64,000 nt of DNA from CAYZWU01 sp964482235. Its GTDB lineage: Bacteria > Planctomycetota > B15-G4 > CAYZWU01. Where the stretch lies: contig CAYZWU010000021.1 in the NCBI GenBank assembly GCA_964482235.1, forward strand, positions 1 through 64,000. Direction: 5' to 3'. Below the pieces are notes generated by a model. The model made no database searches. It was given only the letters and a program-made list of their open reading frames with translations, and had not been told where the DNA came from. Below, in pieces: positions 26,054-36,000 of the stretch (position 1 is the first letter of the stretch; every line of letters begins with the position of its first letter). The translations under genes were made by a program, and so were the position numbers.

Positions 26054-27014
26054 GGCACGATCCGCCCTTTCCCCCCTCAGAACCGTCTCCCCTTCCAGGT
26101 TCGACACGGCTTCCGCCGTCGCAGGAACCGCTTTCCTGCTCCCCGGAGTCAACCTCCTTCGTGCCGTCGTCCTTTCCCTTTTCACACTCGCAGCCGCAGA
26201 GCGATCGGAAGATATTGGCCGGCGGCGTAACCGGTTTCGGTTCCTCCCCGGCGCTGCAGGCGCACTGCCGCCTCTCCTCCTCCGCCTTCCTCCTGGCCGC
26301 CTCGAGGATGCCGCCCGCTCCAGGCCCTCGCTCACGGAGAACTTTGTAAAGGTCTCCCTCGAGAAGCTTCTTCAGGTCGACGCGGCTCGGCTCCTTCTCT
26401 CCTTCCGCGATATCGTCGCTTCCGTTGATCAGGCCTGTCTCGTGCTTGGGGAAGATGATGGCGCGTTCGGGGCAGATCCGGGCGCAGGCCGGGCAGTTCG
26501 TCTTGCAGTTCGCGGGGTTCTTCACCTCGAGGCTTCCCTCCTCCGTCTCGGCGAAGACGTTGAACAGGCAGAACTTCTTGCACTGCATGCAGGAGCTGCA
26601 CCGCTCCCGGTCGATCACGGGGAACCAGGGGATCCACCCGTCGTCGGGCTTCTCCTGCTCGGCAGGGAGTGTGCTCCCGGGGCGGCCGTTGGAGCGCTCC
26701 TTCAGCCGGTCGACGATGGCTTCCGCGTCTTCCTCGCGCATGTTCAGGACGGCCGCCTCGCCGGGCAGCTCGGCGCCGGCAAGGTGGAACAGCCACCTGA
26801 CTGCGCGGGGCTGGCAGGCGATGATCGTCGCGCCGGCGTGCTCGCAAAGGCTCTTCAGCAGGAGGTCGCGCCGGGCCGCGAGCCCGCAGAGATCGGCGAC
26901 AGTGCGGACGTCGATGCCGGCATTTTCGAGTCCCTCGAGAACCGAGCTCGTTCTCTCTTCGGGCACGGCGCGTGCGAGAGCGCAGCGGCAGAAAATCAGT
27001 GGTGCGTCGCTCAT
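26046..27014 (-). CDS. Cys-rich dicluster ferredoxin-type protein
   Basis: A 322-aa protein. The N-terminal 110 residues start with CRCALAR and contain several cysteines (DLCGL, SLCEH, IIACQPR), like the adaptor domains seen with heterodisulfide-reductase-type systems. The middle has two 4Fe-4S sites (RCSSCMQCKKFC and NCKTNCPACARICP). The tail is low-complexity and Cys/Gly/Glu-rich (RQCACSAG, LCGCECEKG, GGSCRG). It is the first gene of the terpenoid-like operon and probably supplies electrons to the radical SAM enzyme encoded next. ATG 27014 is preferred over ATG 27026 because AAGGA lies just upstream. Confidence 0.8.
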   Translation of the reverse strand: MSDAPLIFCRCALARAVPEERTSSVLEGLENAGIDVRTVADLCGLAARRDLLLKSLCEHAGATIIACQPRAVRWLFHLAGAELPGEAAVLNMREEDAEAIVDRLKERSNGRPGSTLPAEQEKPDDGWIPWFPVIDRERCSSCMQCKKFCLFNVFAETEEGSLEVKNPANCKTNCPACARICPERAIIFPKHETGLINGSDDIAEGEKEPSRVDLKKLLEGDLYKVLRERGPGAGGILEAARRKAEEERRQCACSAGEEPKPVTPPANIFRSLCGCECEKGKDDGTKEVDSGEQESGSCDGGSRVEPGRGDGSEGGKGGSCRG

Positions 27015-27089
27015 GATATCCTTCATAGCATGATGAACGGGTGCCTGCTGCTTGTCACCTCCCCCCCCCTGCCGCGGTCGGAGCGGATC

Positions 27090-28451
27090 CTACTCCTCGC
27101 AGATGCAGTAGAGATACTTGTGTCCTCGCAGGTAGATCTCCTTGTCCTTGATCGCCGGCGAGGCGCTGAACGAATCGTCGAGCGAATTCGTGGCCAGGAC
27201 CTCGTACTCGGACCCCAGCTTGATCACCTGGACGACGCCGTTCCGGCCCGCGAGGTAGACGCGCCCGGCCGCCGACACGGGAGAGGCGTAGACCCCCTTG
27301 ATGCCTTCCAGCGTCTGCCTGGAGTAGAACGGCTTTCCCGTTTCCGCATTGAAGCAGGTCAGGTTGCCGGTGTTGACCTGAAGAAAGTAGAGCTTGCCGC
27401 CGCAGAGGAGCGGGGATGGGACGTAGGGCGTGTTCCTGTCGTGGCTCCAGGCGATCGCGTCCGTTCCGGTGATGTCCTTCTTCGCCTGATCGAGGCGGAT
27501 CGCCAGCAGCGCGCTTCCCCGGAAGCCGCTCATCACGTAGACCAGGCCGTCGGCGGCCACGGGGCAGGGAACGCAGTTCCGCGTCATGCCGCCGCATTCC
27601 CAGATCACCTCGCCGTTTTTCAGGTCGTAGCCGCGCACGCGGTTGGTGGCGGTGACGACCACCTGGGCCTTGCCCCCGTTCTCCACCACAACGGGCGAGG
27701 ACCAGGATGTTCTCTCGTCGCGGTTCTTTCTCCAGATCTCCTTTCCCGTCTTCTTGTCCAGCGCCACGATGAACGAGTCGCCCTCGTGGTCCCAGTTGAC
27801 CACCAGGGTGTCGCCATGCAGGGCCGGGGAGTTCCCCTCGCCGAAGCAGTTGGCCACGCTCTTGTCGCCCAGGTCCTTCTTCCACTTCAGCTTGCCGTTC
27901 ATGTCGAAGCAGTGGATCCCCCGGGAACCGAAATAGGCATAGAGGTGCTTGCCGTCGGTGACGGGGGAGTTGGACGCCATGCTTCCATCCCTGTGCATCC
28001 CTTCGTGGGGAAGCTCCCGGGCGGCGGTCTTGCGCCAGATGACCCTGCCGTCCTTTCGGGAAACGGCAAGGACGAGAAACTCGTACACGTTCTTCGGCTT
28101 CGGGGAGCGCATCCTCCTCCGCCTTCCCGAAGAAGACGGCTCCTCCGGCTCCGCCCCGGCGGACTCGACGACCTCGTCCGTTTCAACGGCCGTGAGGATG
28201 AAGATCCTGTCGTCCCACACGATCGGCGTGGCATGCCCCATTCCGGGGATCTCGATCTTCCAGCGGATGTTCTTCTCCTCGCTCCATTCGACGGGAGGAT
28301 TGCCGTGGGGCGCCACACCAGTGTCCAGGGGCCCGCGCCAGCCGGGCCATTCCCTTTCCATCGAGGAGTCCGCTTCCCTGGCCAGGAGAGCAGGAAAGAC
28401 ACAAAGGACGGCGAAGCCGAGCAGAACGATCGTGATGAGCTCTTTTTTCAC
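27090..28451 (-). CDS. Secreted PQQ/BamB-like beta-propeller protein (second of a pair)
   Basis: A 453-aa protein with a signal peptide ending near LLAREAD and the family start WPGWRGPLDTG. Blades include LDKKTGKEIWRK and FNAETGKPFYSR. A basic, Ser/Pro-rich stretch near 112-125 (EPSSSGRRRRMRSPKP) interrupts the first blades. The GTG at 28451 overlaps the stop of the upstream paralogue (GTGA), with GGAG eight bases before it. The gene ends 75 bases before the terpenoid-like operon and could be its upstream neighbour in one transcript. Ligand and enzymatic activity, if any, are unknown. Confidence 0.87.
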   Translation of the reverse strand: MKKELITIVLLGFAVLCVFPALLAREADSSMEREWPGWRGPLDTGVAPHGNPPVEWSEEKNIRWKIEIPGMGHATPIVWDDRIFILTAVETDEVVESAGAEPEEPSSSGRRRRMRSPKPKNVYEFLVLAVSRKDGRVIWRKTAARELPHEGMHRDGSMASNSPVTDGKHLYAYFGSRGIHCFDMNGKLKWKKDLGDKSVANCFGEGNSPALHGDTLVVNWDHEGDSFIVALDKKTGKEIWRKNRDERTSWSSPVVVENGGKAQVVVTATNRVRGYDLKNGEVIWECGGMTRNCVPCPVAADGLVYVMSGFRGSALLAIRLDQAKKDITGTDAIAWSHDRNTPYVPSPLLCGGKLYFLQVNTGNLTCFNAETGKPFYSRQTLEGIKGVYASPVSAAGRVYLAGRNGVVQVIKLGSEYEVLATNSLDDSFSASPAIKDKEIYLRGHKYLYCICEE

Positions 28452-29761
28452 TTGGCATTCTCCTTCACTTCCTTGTCCCCTGATGTCTTGGGATCGACAC
28501 AGACGAGGTCGCCCTCGGCGCAGCGGGCGTAGATCTTTCCGTTGCAGAGCACCGGCACGGTCCAGCAGAGGCCCTTGAGGACCTGGGCGCGCTGGATCTC
28601 GTCGTAGCGGTCCGGGACGGCGTTGGCAATGGCGAGAAGGCCCTGCTCGCTCAGGATGATGAGCTTGCCGTCGGCCAGCATGAGCGAACCGGTTCCCAGC
28701 TTCTGCTGCGACCACTTGACCTCCCCAGTCTCGATATCGAGGCAGCGCAGCACGCCGCGGCCGCCCACGTTGCCGTCGAAGCCGTAGATGTGGCCCTCGT
28801 GCACCACGCTCGAATTGCACTGGTTGCTCATGTTCGAGTTGTGCCAGATGTCGGTCAGCCCCTTTGGCCCCACCTTGAGCAGGGCGCAGCCTCTCTTGTA
28901 GCCCGACGAGACGAACACCCTGTCGCCGATGAAGACGGGATCGGCCGCATTGACGAAGTACGCGGTCTTCCACGGGTAGTCCCAGAACCTCTTCCCCGTG
29001 GCCGGGTTGACGGCGACAAGCTTCTTGTCCGAGAAGAAGGCCACTCCTTCGCGCTTTCCCGACTTGAAGGGCAGCGGCGTGGAATAGCCCGGAAGGCCCT
29101 TGTTGCCCTTCCAGGCGATGGATCCGTTCTTCTTCTTCAGGGCGATGCCGCCGTCTCCGGCATTGATCACCAGGAGATTGCCCGACACGAGCACCGAACC
29201 GGCGAAGCCCCACTTCGGCGGCATGAGGCCGTCCTTCTCCTGGATGTTCCGCGACCAGACAACCTTGCCCGTCGCCGCGTCGAGGCAGAGCACCAGGCCG
29301 GTCTTGCTGAAGGTGTAGATCCGGTCCCCGTCGACGGTGGGCGTGGCGCTGGGTCCGCCCTTGTAGTAGAGGGGATCGAGCTTGCTGGTATAGGTGTGCT
29401 TCCAGATCTCGTTTCCCGTGGCCGCGTCGAGGCAGAAGATCTGATCTTTCTGGTCCTCGTCCTTGGCCGATGAGGCCGTGTTGCCCATGGTGTAGAGGCG
29501 GCCGCCGGAGATGGTCATCGAGGAGAACCCCGTTCCCACGGAGACGCGCCAGACCACCTCGGGGCCCGATTCGGGCCACTTGGCCATCCAGTCCTTCTCC
29601 TGGGAGATGCCGTCTCTCGCCGGTCCGCGCCAGTGCGGCCACTCGGCTGGATTTTCCGGCTCGGCGGTCGCGGCTCCGGGGCCTGCAAGCAGTACGGTCA
29701 GGAGGAATGCCGAAAGGGCCGCGCAGAGGAGGTTCGAGGAACGAGGAATCTTGATTCTCAT
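28448..29761 (-). CDS. Secreted PQQ/BamB-like beta-propeller protein (first of a pair)
   Basis: A 437-aa protein with a clear signal peptide (hydrophobic about 10-27, likely cut after AATAEP) and the start WPHWRGPARDG. Blades are regular: LDAATGNEIWKHTY, LDAATGKVVWSRN, VNPATGKRFWDYP, LDIETGEVKWSQQ. It is a paralogue of the gene that follows with a four-base overlap, and both resemble the propeller domain fused to the NapH-like protein. It leads a short operon; no consensus promoter stands out upstream. Confidence 0.88.
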   Translation of the reverse strand: MRIKIPRSSNLLCAALSAFLLTVLLAGPGAATAEPENPAEWPHWRGPARDGISQEKDWMAKWPESGPEVVWRVSVGTGFSSMTISGGRLYTMGNTASSAKDEDQKDQIFCLDAATGNEIWKHTYTSKLDPLYYKGGPSATPTVDGDRIYTFSKTGLVLCLDAATGKVVWSRNIQEKDGLMPPKWGFAGSVLVSGNLLVINAGDGGIALKKKNGSIAWKGNKGLPGYSTPLPFKSGKREGVAFFSDKKLVAVNPATGKRFWDYPWKTAYFVNAADPVFIGDRVFVSSGYKRGCALLKVGPKGLTDIWHNSNMSNQCNSSVVHEGHIYGFDGNVGGRGVLRCLDIETGEVKWSQQKLGTGSLMLADGKLIILSEQGLLAIANAVPDRYDEIQRAQVLKGLCWTVPVLCNGKIYARCAEGDLVCVDPKTSGDKEVKENAK

Positions 29762-29901
29762 GTGAGGTGCTCCGGGGGTGCCTGGTGCCGTGTACTGTCG
29801 CAGCTTTGCATGTTAGAGAAGGCCGTGGAGAGAAACAATTCCCATTTTACTAATTCGATTTGAAGCGGCACACGATTTTCGACGAGGAAGGGGAACGGAA
29901 G

Positions 29902-29943
29902 AAGAGCCCGCCGGCAGCCTCTGTCCGCCGCCTGCGGGCTCTT
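29902..29943 (-). terminator. Inverted repeat downstream of the YncE-like gene
   Basis: A perfect 10-bp arm (29902-29911 with 29934-29943), extended by imperfect pairing, lies about 80 bases past the stop of the leftward YncE-like gene. The stretch after it on that strand is only moderately T-rich, so termination is plausible but not certain. Confidence 0.5.
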
Positions 29944-30021
29944 AGGGTCAGGTTGGTTTCACGTTGTTTCCGGTTCGATACGTACAGGAAGAATCAGGGA
30001 TTCCCCGATTCATTCCACTGC

Positions 30022-31149
30022 TCAAGGAACAACTTCAACGACAATGCCGTCCTGGTGGGTGGCTGTCGGATACTGGCCCACTCTCAGGTAGAGATCCCAG
30101 ATGCCGAGCGGTGCGGCGTTGGGAATCATCATGGAGCGGTTGACGGTGAGCATCTGGCCGGCCGCCAGGGTCAGGTTGACAGGACCGGCAAGGGTGATCT
30201 CGTTGGTCGACTGCTGCTGCTGCCCCACCAGCCAGGCCTGCGTGGTCTGCGTGCTGGCGGTATGGTTCAGCAGGGTGACCTCGAACCTGATCACCGATCC
30301 CCGCTGGCCTTTGATGTAGCGCGGGTTCAGCGCCGCGGTGATCGGATAGAGCCCTTCGGCTCCATAGAGATCGATCTGGTACGCGGTGCTGTTCTCCCAG
30401 TGGATCGTCCAGAGGTAATGGCCGTCCCAGCAGATGTCGCGAGGATTCGAGTAGGGAGCGCCGATCGTGTTCAGGAGGGCGCCCGTTGCGGCATCGTACC
30501 GGTGCAGCGTCGAGTCGGACCAGTTGCTGTCCCAGATGCACATGCCGTCCCAGGCCGCGCCGATCGTGTTCGTGCCGGCGCAGACGAAGGAAAAGACGTT
30601 GGCGCCGGTGTAGTAGTCGTCCTGGAACATGGAATAGACCCAGTGGTCAGCCGCCCAGAGCCACTGGTCGGCATGAGGCGTGTCGGTCTTGCCCCACGTC
30701 AGGCCGTATCCCCCGGAAGAGGGCTGCGAGTAGGCGACCGTCCCGGTGCCCTTGTCCGTGAAGTCGGCCATGTAGGTGTTGTAGCCATTCTGGATCAGGT
30801 AGCGGCCGTCCCAGGCGAGGCCGTGGCTGCCGCTGGAGCTGGCGGACGGGAAACTGTTGAGAACAGCACCCGTGGCAGGATCGAGCTCGTAGATCGTATA
30901 GTATGTCAAGCTAGATACAAAGAGCGAGGCATTAGCCTGAGATCCTTCGCAGACCCAGACGATCGACTGGCATCCATCTGGGACGGGAATCTGGTGCACG
31001 ACAGTCTCCGGCGCCAGACCGGAACCCGGTGTGGTGACCCCGGTGGACTGCAAGGTCAGATCATCGCGGCCGTCACCATCGGCGTCAATAGCAGCGGCAA
31101 AGGAAGTCATCAAAGCGAATGCAACAGCGAGAGTGATGAATTTTCGCAC
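30022..31149 (-). CDS. Secreted YncE/glutaminyl-cyclotransferase-like propeller protein
   Basis: A 375-aa exported protein. A signal peptide (KFITLAVAFALMTSFAAA) is followed by an acidic DADGDGRDD patch that may bind calcium. A propeller follows, with repeated GLAWDGRYLI, AAWDGMCIWDSN and ICWDGHYLWTI blades and Y-E-LDPATGAVLNS-type loops. The last hundred residues form a beta-sandwich-like domain (RFEVTLLNHTASTQTTQAWL, IWDLYLRVGQYP) of a kind common at the ends of secreted proteins in these lineages. GTG 31149 is chosen because GGAGG lies nine bases upstream and it begins the signal peptide directly. The role is probably structural or surface binding. Confidence 0.75.
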   Translation of the reverse strand: MRKFITLAVAFALMTSFAAAIDADGDGRDDLTLQSTGVTTPGSGLAPETVVHQIPVPDGCQSIVWVCEGSQANASLFVSSLTYYTIYELDPATGAVLNSFPSASSSGSHGLAWDGRYLIQNGYNTYMADFTDKGTGTVAYSQPSSGGYGLTWGKTDTPHADQWLWAADHWVYSMFQDDYYTGANVFSFVCAGTNTIGAAWDGMCIWDSNWSDSTLHRYDAATGALLNTIGAPYSNPRDICWDGHYLWTIHWENSTAYQIDLYGAEGLYPITAALNPRYIKGQRGSVIRFEVTLLNHTASTQTTQAWLVGQQQQSTNEITLAGPVNLTLAAGQMLTVNRSMMIPNAAPLGIWDLYLRVGQYPTATHQDGIVVEVVP

Positions 31150-31874
31150 CTTCTGTTTCCTCCAATGTGATTCCGACAGGTTGTGTTCGACTTCAACGGT
31201 CTGCCTGTCCGTTGGAACTGTTCGCCGGAATGAGAGGAGGGCGGTTCTTCTCGAATCTTCGAGATTTTCTCGAACCACTCGACTGTTCTCCTTTTCGTTA
31301 CCTCCTTTCCCTGAAGGCCGTTTCATTGGCCCGAGTCGAGTGAAGCGTAGTCGCCTGGATTCCCATGACGAAGCTCTCCTCTATCCGGCAGTTCAAGGAA
31401 TCCGCGCGTATCGATACCAGCCCCGTTGAAGCAGGATGACGGCTCGTGTTTCAGGCAGAACGAACCGCTGCTGCCATCAGGACAGATTTGCGCAGATTTT
31501 CTTGACTGTGATCAAAATCCCGAGTTCAACAACCCGAATGATACCACGTTGCACCGGAACCACGTCAGCAGGTCGTTGATGGAGTGAATCGAGATCCAAA
31601 GCAAGAGCATTCGTTTCGGTTCGAGGTGCCAGATCCCGGCGAATCAGTGGATTCGCTTAGGAGTTGACAACAGGGAACCGGTGCAAAAGAATCGCTTCGG
31701 GATCGAACGACTTTCTCGACGACCTGCTAGGTGTATTCCCTTAGATACCGATCCAGAGGTGAATTTCTGAGGTGTTTTCCGAATCCTTGATGTTGGAAAA
31801 AGCATATCAAAAAATACCTGCCAAAGGAACAAAAATTGTTGAATTCTGAAAGTTCATACAAGGATCGGTTCGCC
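31150..31874. other. 725-base intergenic region between divergent genes
   Basis: This region separates the leftward YncE-like gene from the rightward TraB/GumN-like gene. Two dyads are visible: a 7-bp arm pair at 31249-31264 with a two-base gap, whose left arm is repeated at 31268-31274, and a 7-bp hairpin at 31639-31656. The first lies in the likely leader of the leftward gene and could be an operator. The right part becomes AT-rich, as expected for a promoter, but no clean -35/-10 pair could be chosen. No convincing coding frame was seen. Confidence 0.5.
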
Positions 31875-32807
31875 ATGCGCTGCCCGCCACTGCTGCTGTT
31901 CGCCATTCTCGCTGCCCTGTTCGCTCTGGTTTCGTGCGAGGAGGAAAAAGCTCCCGCCGCTTCTTCGAGATCGGACTTCATCCGCTTCGTTCCGGAGGGC
32001 AGGGAAGGCGGCCTTCTCGAAACGGCCGTTGTCTCGTACAGGAATCGCGACGGCGTGCGAGTCGATCTCATCGCCGCCGTTCATCTTGCCGAACCGGAAT
32101 ACTACGACACCCTCGAGCTGCTCTTTCCAGGGTACGATTCGCTCCTCTACGAACTGGTGGCGCCCAAGGACGCCATTCCCCAACCGGGGCGGAAGGACGA
32201 CAACCTGCTCAGCCGGATGCAGAAGCGGCTTTGCCGGGCCATGGACCTCGACTACCAGCTCGATGCCGTCGACTACAGCCGCGACAACTTCGTTCATGCC
32301 GATCTCACGCCGGAGGATTTCGCCAGGATCTGGCGCGAGCGGGGGGAAACTCTCTGGTCGCTTCTCTTCAGCTTCATGAAAGCCCAGTACAAGGCCATGG
32401 AAGAAGGGATGGGGCAGCACCTCACGAGCCCAAGGATCTTCGAGGCCCTGCGCAGTCCGGACAGCGCCGAGAGATTCAAGTATCTCCTGGCCCGCGAATT
32501 CGAGCACATCGAGGCCATGCTGGCCGGACTCGAGGAGGAAGGGAACGAGAAGGGATCCGAGAAGCGCGGCTCGATGCTGATCGGCGAGCGGAACCGGGCC
32601 GCCGTCGATGTCCTGAAGAAGGAGATGGCCAGGGGGCAGAGACGGCTCGGCATCTTCTACGGCGCGGCGCACATGCCCGACTTCGAGATCCGGCTGCAGG
32701 GAGAGCTGGGATTCGCGAAGACGAAGCAGTCATGGCTGACGGCCTGGGAGATCAAGCCGCGCGCCGACGCTTCCGAAGGCCGGGGCAGCCGGCATTCCGG
32801 ACGCTAG
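31875..32807 (+). CDS. TraB/GumN-family lipoprotein
   Basis: A 310-aa protein with a lipoprotein signal (LFALVSC near residue 20). The mature part has the paired TraB/PrgY/GumN features: an early VDLIAAVHLAEPEYYDTL followed by LLYELV, and a late ERNRAAVDVLKK ... LGIFYGAAHMPDFE. These regions hold the conserved His and Glu residues thought to form a metal-dependent active site (TIKI/erythromycin-esterase-like fold). ATG 31875 is preferred since it starts the signal peptide and has AAGGA about ten bases upstream; TTG 31836 would add 13 unlikely residues. It appears to be monocistronic. Confidence 0.8.
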   Translation: MRCPPLLLFAILAALFALVSCEEEKAPAASSRSDFIRFVPEGREGGLLETAVVSYRNRDGVRVDLIAAVHLAEPEYYDTLELLFPGYDSLLYELVAPKDAIPQPGRKDDNLLSRMQKRLCRAMDLDYQLDAVDYSRDNFVHADLTPEDFARIWRERGETLWSLLFSFMKAQYKAMEEGMGQHLTSPRIFEALRSPDSAERFKYLLAREFEHIEAMLAGLEEEGNEKGSEKRGSMLIGERNRAAVDVLKKEMARGQRRLGIFYGAAHMPDFEIRLQGELGFAKTKQSWLTAWEIKPRADASEGRGSRHSGR

Positions 32808-33011
32808 GCGACCCGGAAACGAACTTTTCACGAATTAGTTGAAATTTCTCCTTCCCCACCCGCGTTTCCACAAGCGCTTGGAAGCACCTCGGCAAAGAGG
32901 AAAAGAGGACTCCCGCAGACCGGTCCCAGGGGACGACCTGTAACACCTCCGCGCTGATATTCCATTCACGGTTATACCAACCGAGACAATCTTGTGGAAA
33001 AGGAGAAAACG

Positions 33012-36000
33012 ATGAACCGATGGTTGCCCCTGTTTCTGATTACCCTTTCGGTCCTCCTGTCAGGACCGGTTCTGGCCGACGGGAATCCGTCCCGGAAAGT
33101 CGAGTTCAGCGATAGCTGGGGAGATCCCGGCTTCAACCTGATCTCCCAGTCGAAATCGGGACTGGAGATCGTCTATTCAGTTCCCTACGTGGAGTTCACC
33201 GAGATGTCGGTGGACGGAAAATCGTACACCAACGTGTCTCTGCCCGGCGCGGTCCTGGGAAAGGATGCCGGTCTGCCCAACCTGCCCGGCGTCAGCCGCT
33301 TCTTCGCCTTCCCCCAAGGCGCGACGGTGACAATGGATCTTCTGCAGAGCAGGAGCCGCACCGTCAAGGACCTCCGGATCCTGCCCGCCCCGCCGATCCC
33401 GAGGGAGGACGACGACTCGCCGCCCGTCTACATCGAGGATCCGGCGATCTACGGCAGCGACGACTGGTTCCCGAACCGGCCGGTGCTGAGCTCCGAGCCT
33501 TACAGCATGCGCGGCGTGGACGTGGCCCTTCTCGGCATCACGCCCTTCGTCTACAACCCCGTCAAGGGGGAGCTCGTGATCTTCACCGACATCAGGATCC
33601 GCGTGAACTTCGACGGCGGTGACGGCGTCTTCGGCGGCAGCCGCCTTCGCAGCCGCTGGTTCGAGCCTATGCTGAAGAGGGAGATCATCAACTTCGCCTC
33701 CCTGCCGGCCCTCGACGCGATCCAGAGGCCCGCCGGCCGCGGCCCGGGCCGCGACGAGGAATGCGAGTACATGATCTTCATCCCCAACGATCCCGCGTTC
33801 CAGACCTGGGCCGAGGTGATCAGGGATTTCCGCGTGAAGCAGGGGATCAGCACGAACATCTTCAACATCGCCGATCTCGGCGGAACGGCCAACGCCATCG
33901 AGAACAAGATCAACTCCGCCTACAACAACTGGACCACGCCGCTGGCCGCCGTCCTCCTTCTCGGCGACACCTGCGACATGCCCACCAGGACCTGGGGCGG
34001 CACCTGCCTCTCGGACAACATCTACGCCGACGTGGACGGCGACGACCTGCCCGACGTCAACGTGGCCAGGATCACGGCGCGGAGCAACAGCGAGCTTTCC
34101 GAGATGGTCGGCAAGTTCGTGGACTACGAAACGAATCCTCCCACTTCGGGGGTCTTCTACAACCGTCCGCTCTTCGCAGGCGGATGGCAGACGGAGCGCT
34201 GGTTCATCCTCTGCACCGAGGTGGTCTACGGTTTCATGGCCAACGAGCTGGGCAAGAATCCCAGGCGCGAGTACGCGATCTACAGCGGGTCGCCCGGCAG
34301 CGAATGGTCCACGAACACCAACACGCACATGATCGTCGACTACTTCGGTCCTTCGGGACTGGGCTACATCCCCGCCACTCCCGCCCACCTGACCGACTGG
34401 AGCGGGAACGCCGCAGGGGTGAACAGCCACATCAACTCGGGCGCCTTCTGGGTGCTGCACCGCGATCACGGCAGCGAGACGGGCTGGGGCGAGCCGGACT
34501 ACTCGATCTCCGACCTCTACAACCTCTACACCAACGACCTGCCCTTCGTCCTGTCGATCAACTGCCTCACGGGCAAGTACGACTACAATCCCGAGAGCTT
34601 CGCCGAGGCCTTTCACCGGCTGGATCACGGCGCCCTCGGCCTGATCGCCGCGTCCAACACCTCCTACTCCTTCGTGAACGACACATTCGTCTTCGGCATC
34701 CACGACTCCATGTGGCCCGAGTTCGATCCCTACAACCTCACGGGAAGCGATGAGAAGGTGCTGATGCCCGGTTTCGCAAACCAGTTCGGCAAGTGGTACC
34801 TGGAGAGCAGCAGCTGGCCCTCCAATCCGGGCAACAAGGACATCACCTACCACCTGTTCCACATGCACGGCGATGCCTTTACCCAGATCTACTCGCAGGT
34901 GCCGCAGAACCTGAGCGTCTACCACGAGAGCCTGATCGACGCGAGCGCCACCTCCTTCGCGGTCACGGTGAACAACGGCTCGTTCATCGCCCTCACGCAG
35001 GACGGCGAGATCCTCGGCACGGCCGACGGAACGGGCGGCTCGGTCAACGTCGCGTTGAACGCGCCACTCAGCGTGGGAACGATGATCGTCACCATCACCA
35101 AGCCCAACTACTACCGTTACGAGGCCCAGGTCGTCGTGGACGACACGAACTATCCGCCCAACCTCCCGTCCATCGATGGTCCGGACGAGGTGATCATGGG
35201 CGTGCTCCAGCCCTTCACCGTGGAGACGTGGGACTCCGACGGCGACGACGTCTACTTCCGGTTCGAGTGGGACGAGGGCCCCTGGTCGCCCAGCGACTGG
35301 TTCGGTCCCTACCCGGAGAACAGCCCGCAGGTCATCTCCCACGCCTGGGCCATGAACTCTCCCGCGGCAACGACCTACGAGGTGCACGTCCAGTCCATGG
35401 ACGACCGCAACGGAAACGGCATCCCCGACGAGGGACCCGAGGCGGAAAGCGACTGGAACTCGACGCACTTCTGGATGGTCAACCGGCCGCCGGAAGCCAC
35501 CTTCACCGGCGAGACGCACCAGGGCTACAGGAACGTGGAGTACACGTTCACCGCCACGGGGAGCGATCCCGACGGCCACGACATCTTCTTCAAGATCCAC
35601 TGGGGCGACTGGGAGAGCACCGACGTCATGGGACCCTACCCATCGGGTACGACCATCACGATGTCGCACTCCTACGACGAACCGGGAGGAGTCTGGCCCG
35701 CCGTCAAGGTCTGGGACGACCACGACTGCAACGGAAGCCACGAAGGCGGCACCGCGGTCATGTCGGACACCTGGTACCTGAACATTCTCAACCAGACTCC
35801 CGCGGTCCCCAACCTGAACGCGAAGGTCACCGCGGGCCCCGTGTACTACGCCTTCGCCTTCGGAACATCCACTTCCGATCCTGAAGGCGACGACGTCTTC
35901 TACCAGTTCGACTGGGGCGAAAAGAACCACCTGCTCGGCCAGATCCAGCCGAACAACTGGATCGGCCCCTACAGCACCGACCCCGTGCAGCTCGCCAAGG

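Noticed and set aside
26054..26335. N-terminal extension of the radical SAM gene
   Set aside because: The extension is Arg/Ser/Pro-rich and overlaps the well-supported ferredoxin gene; the first domain begins near the GTG at 26053.
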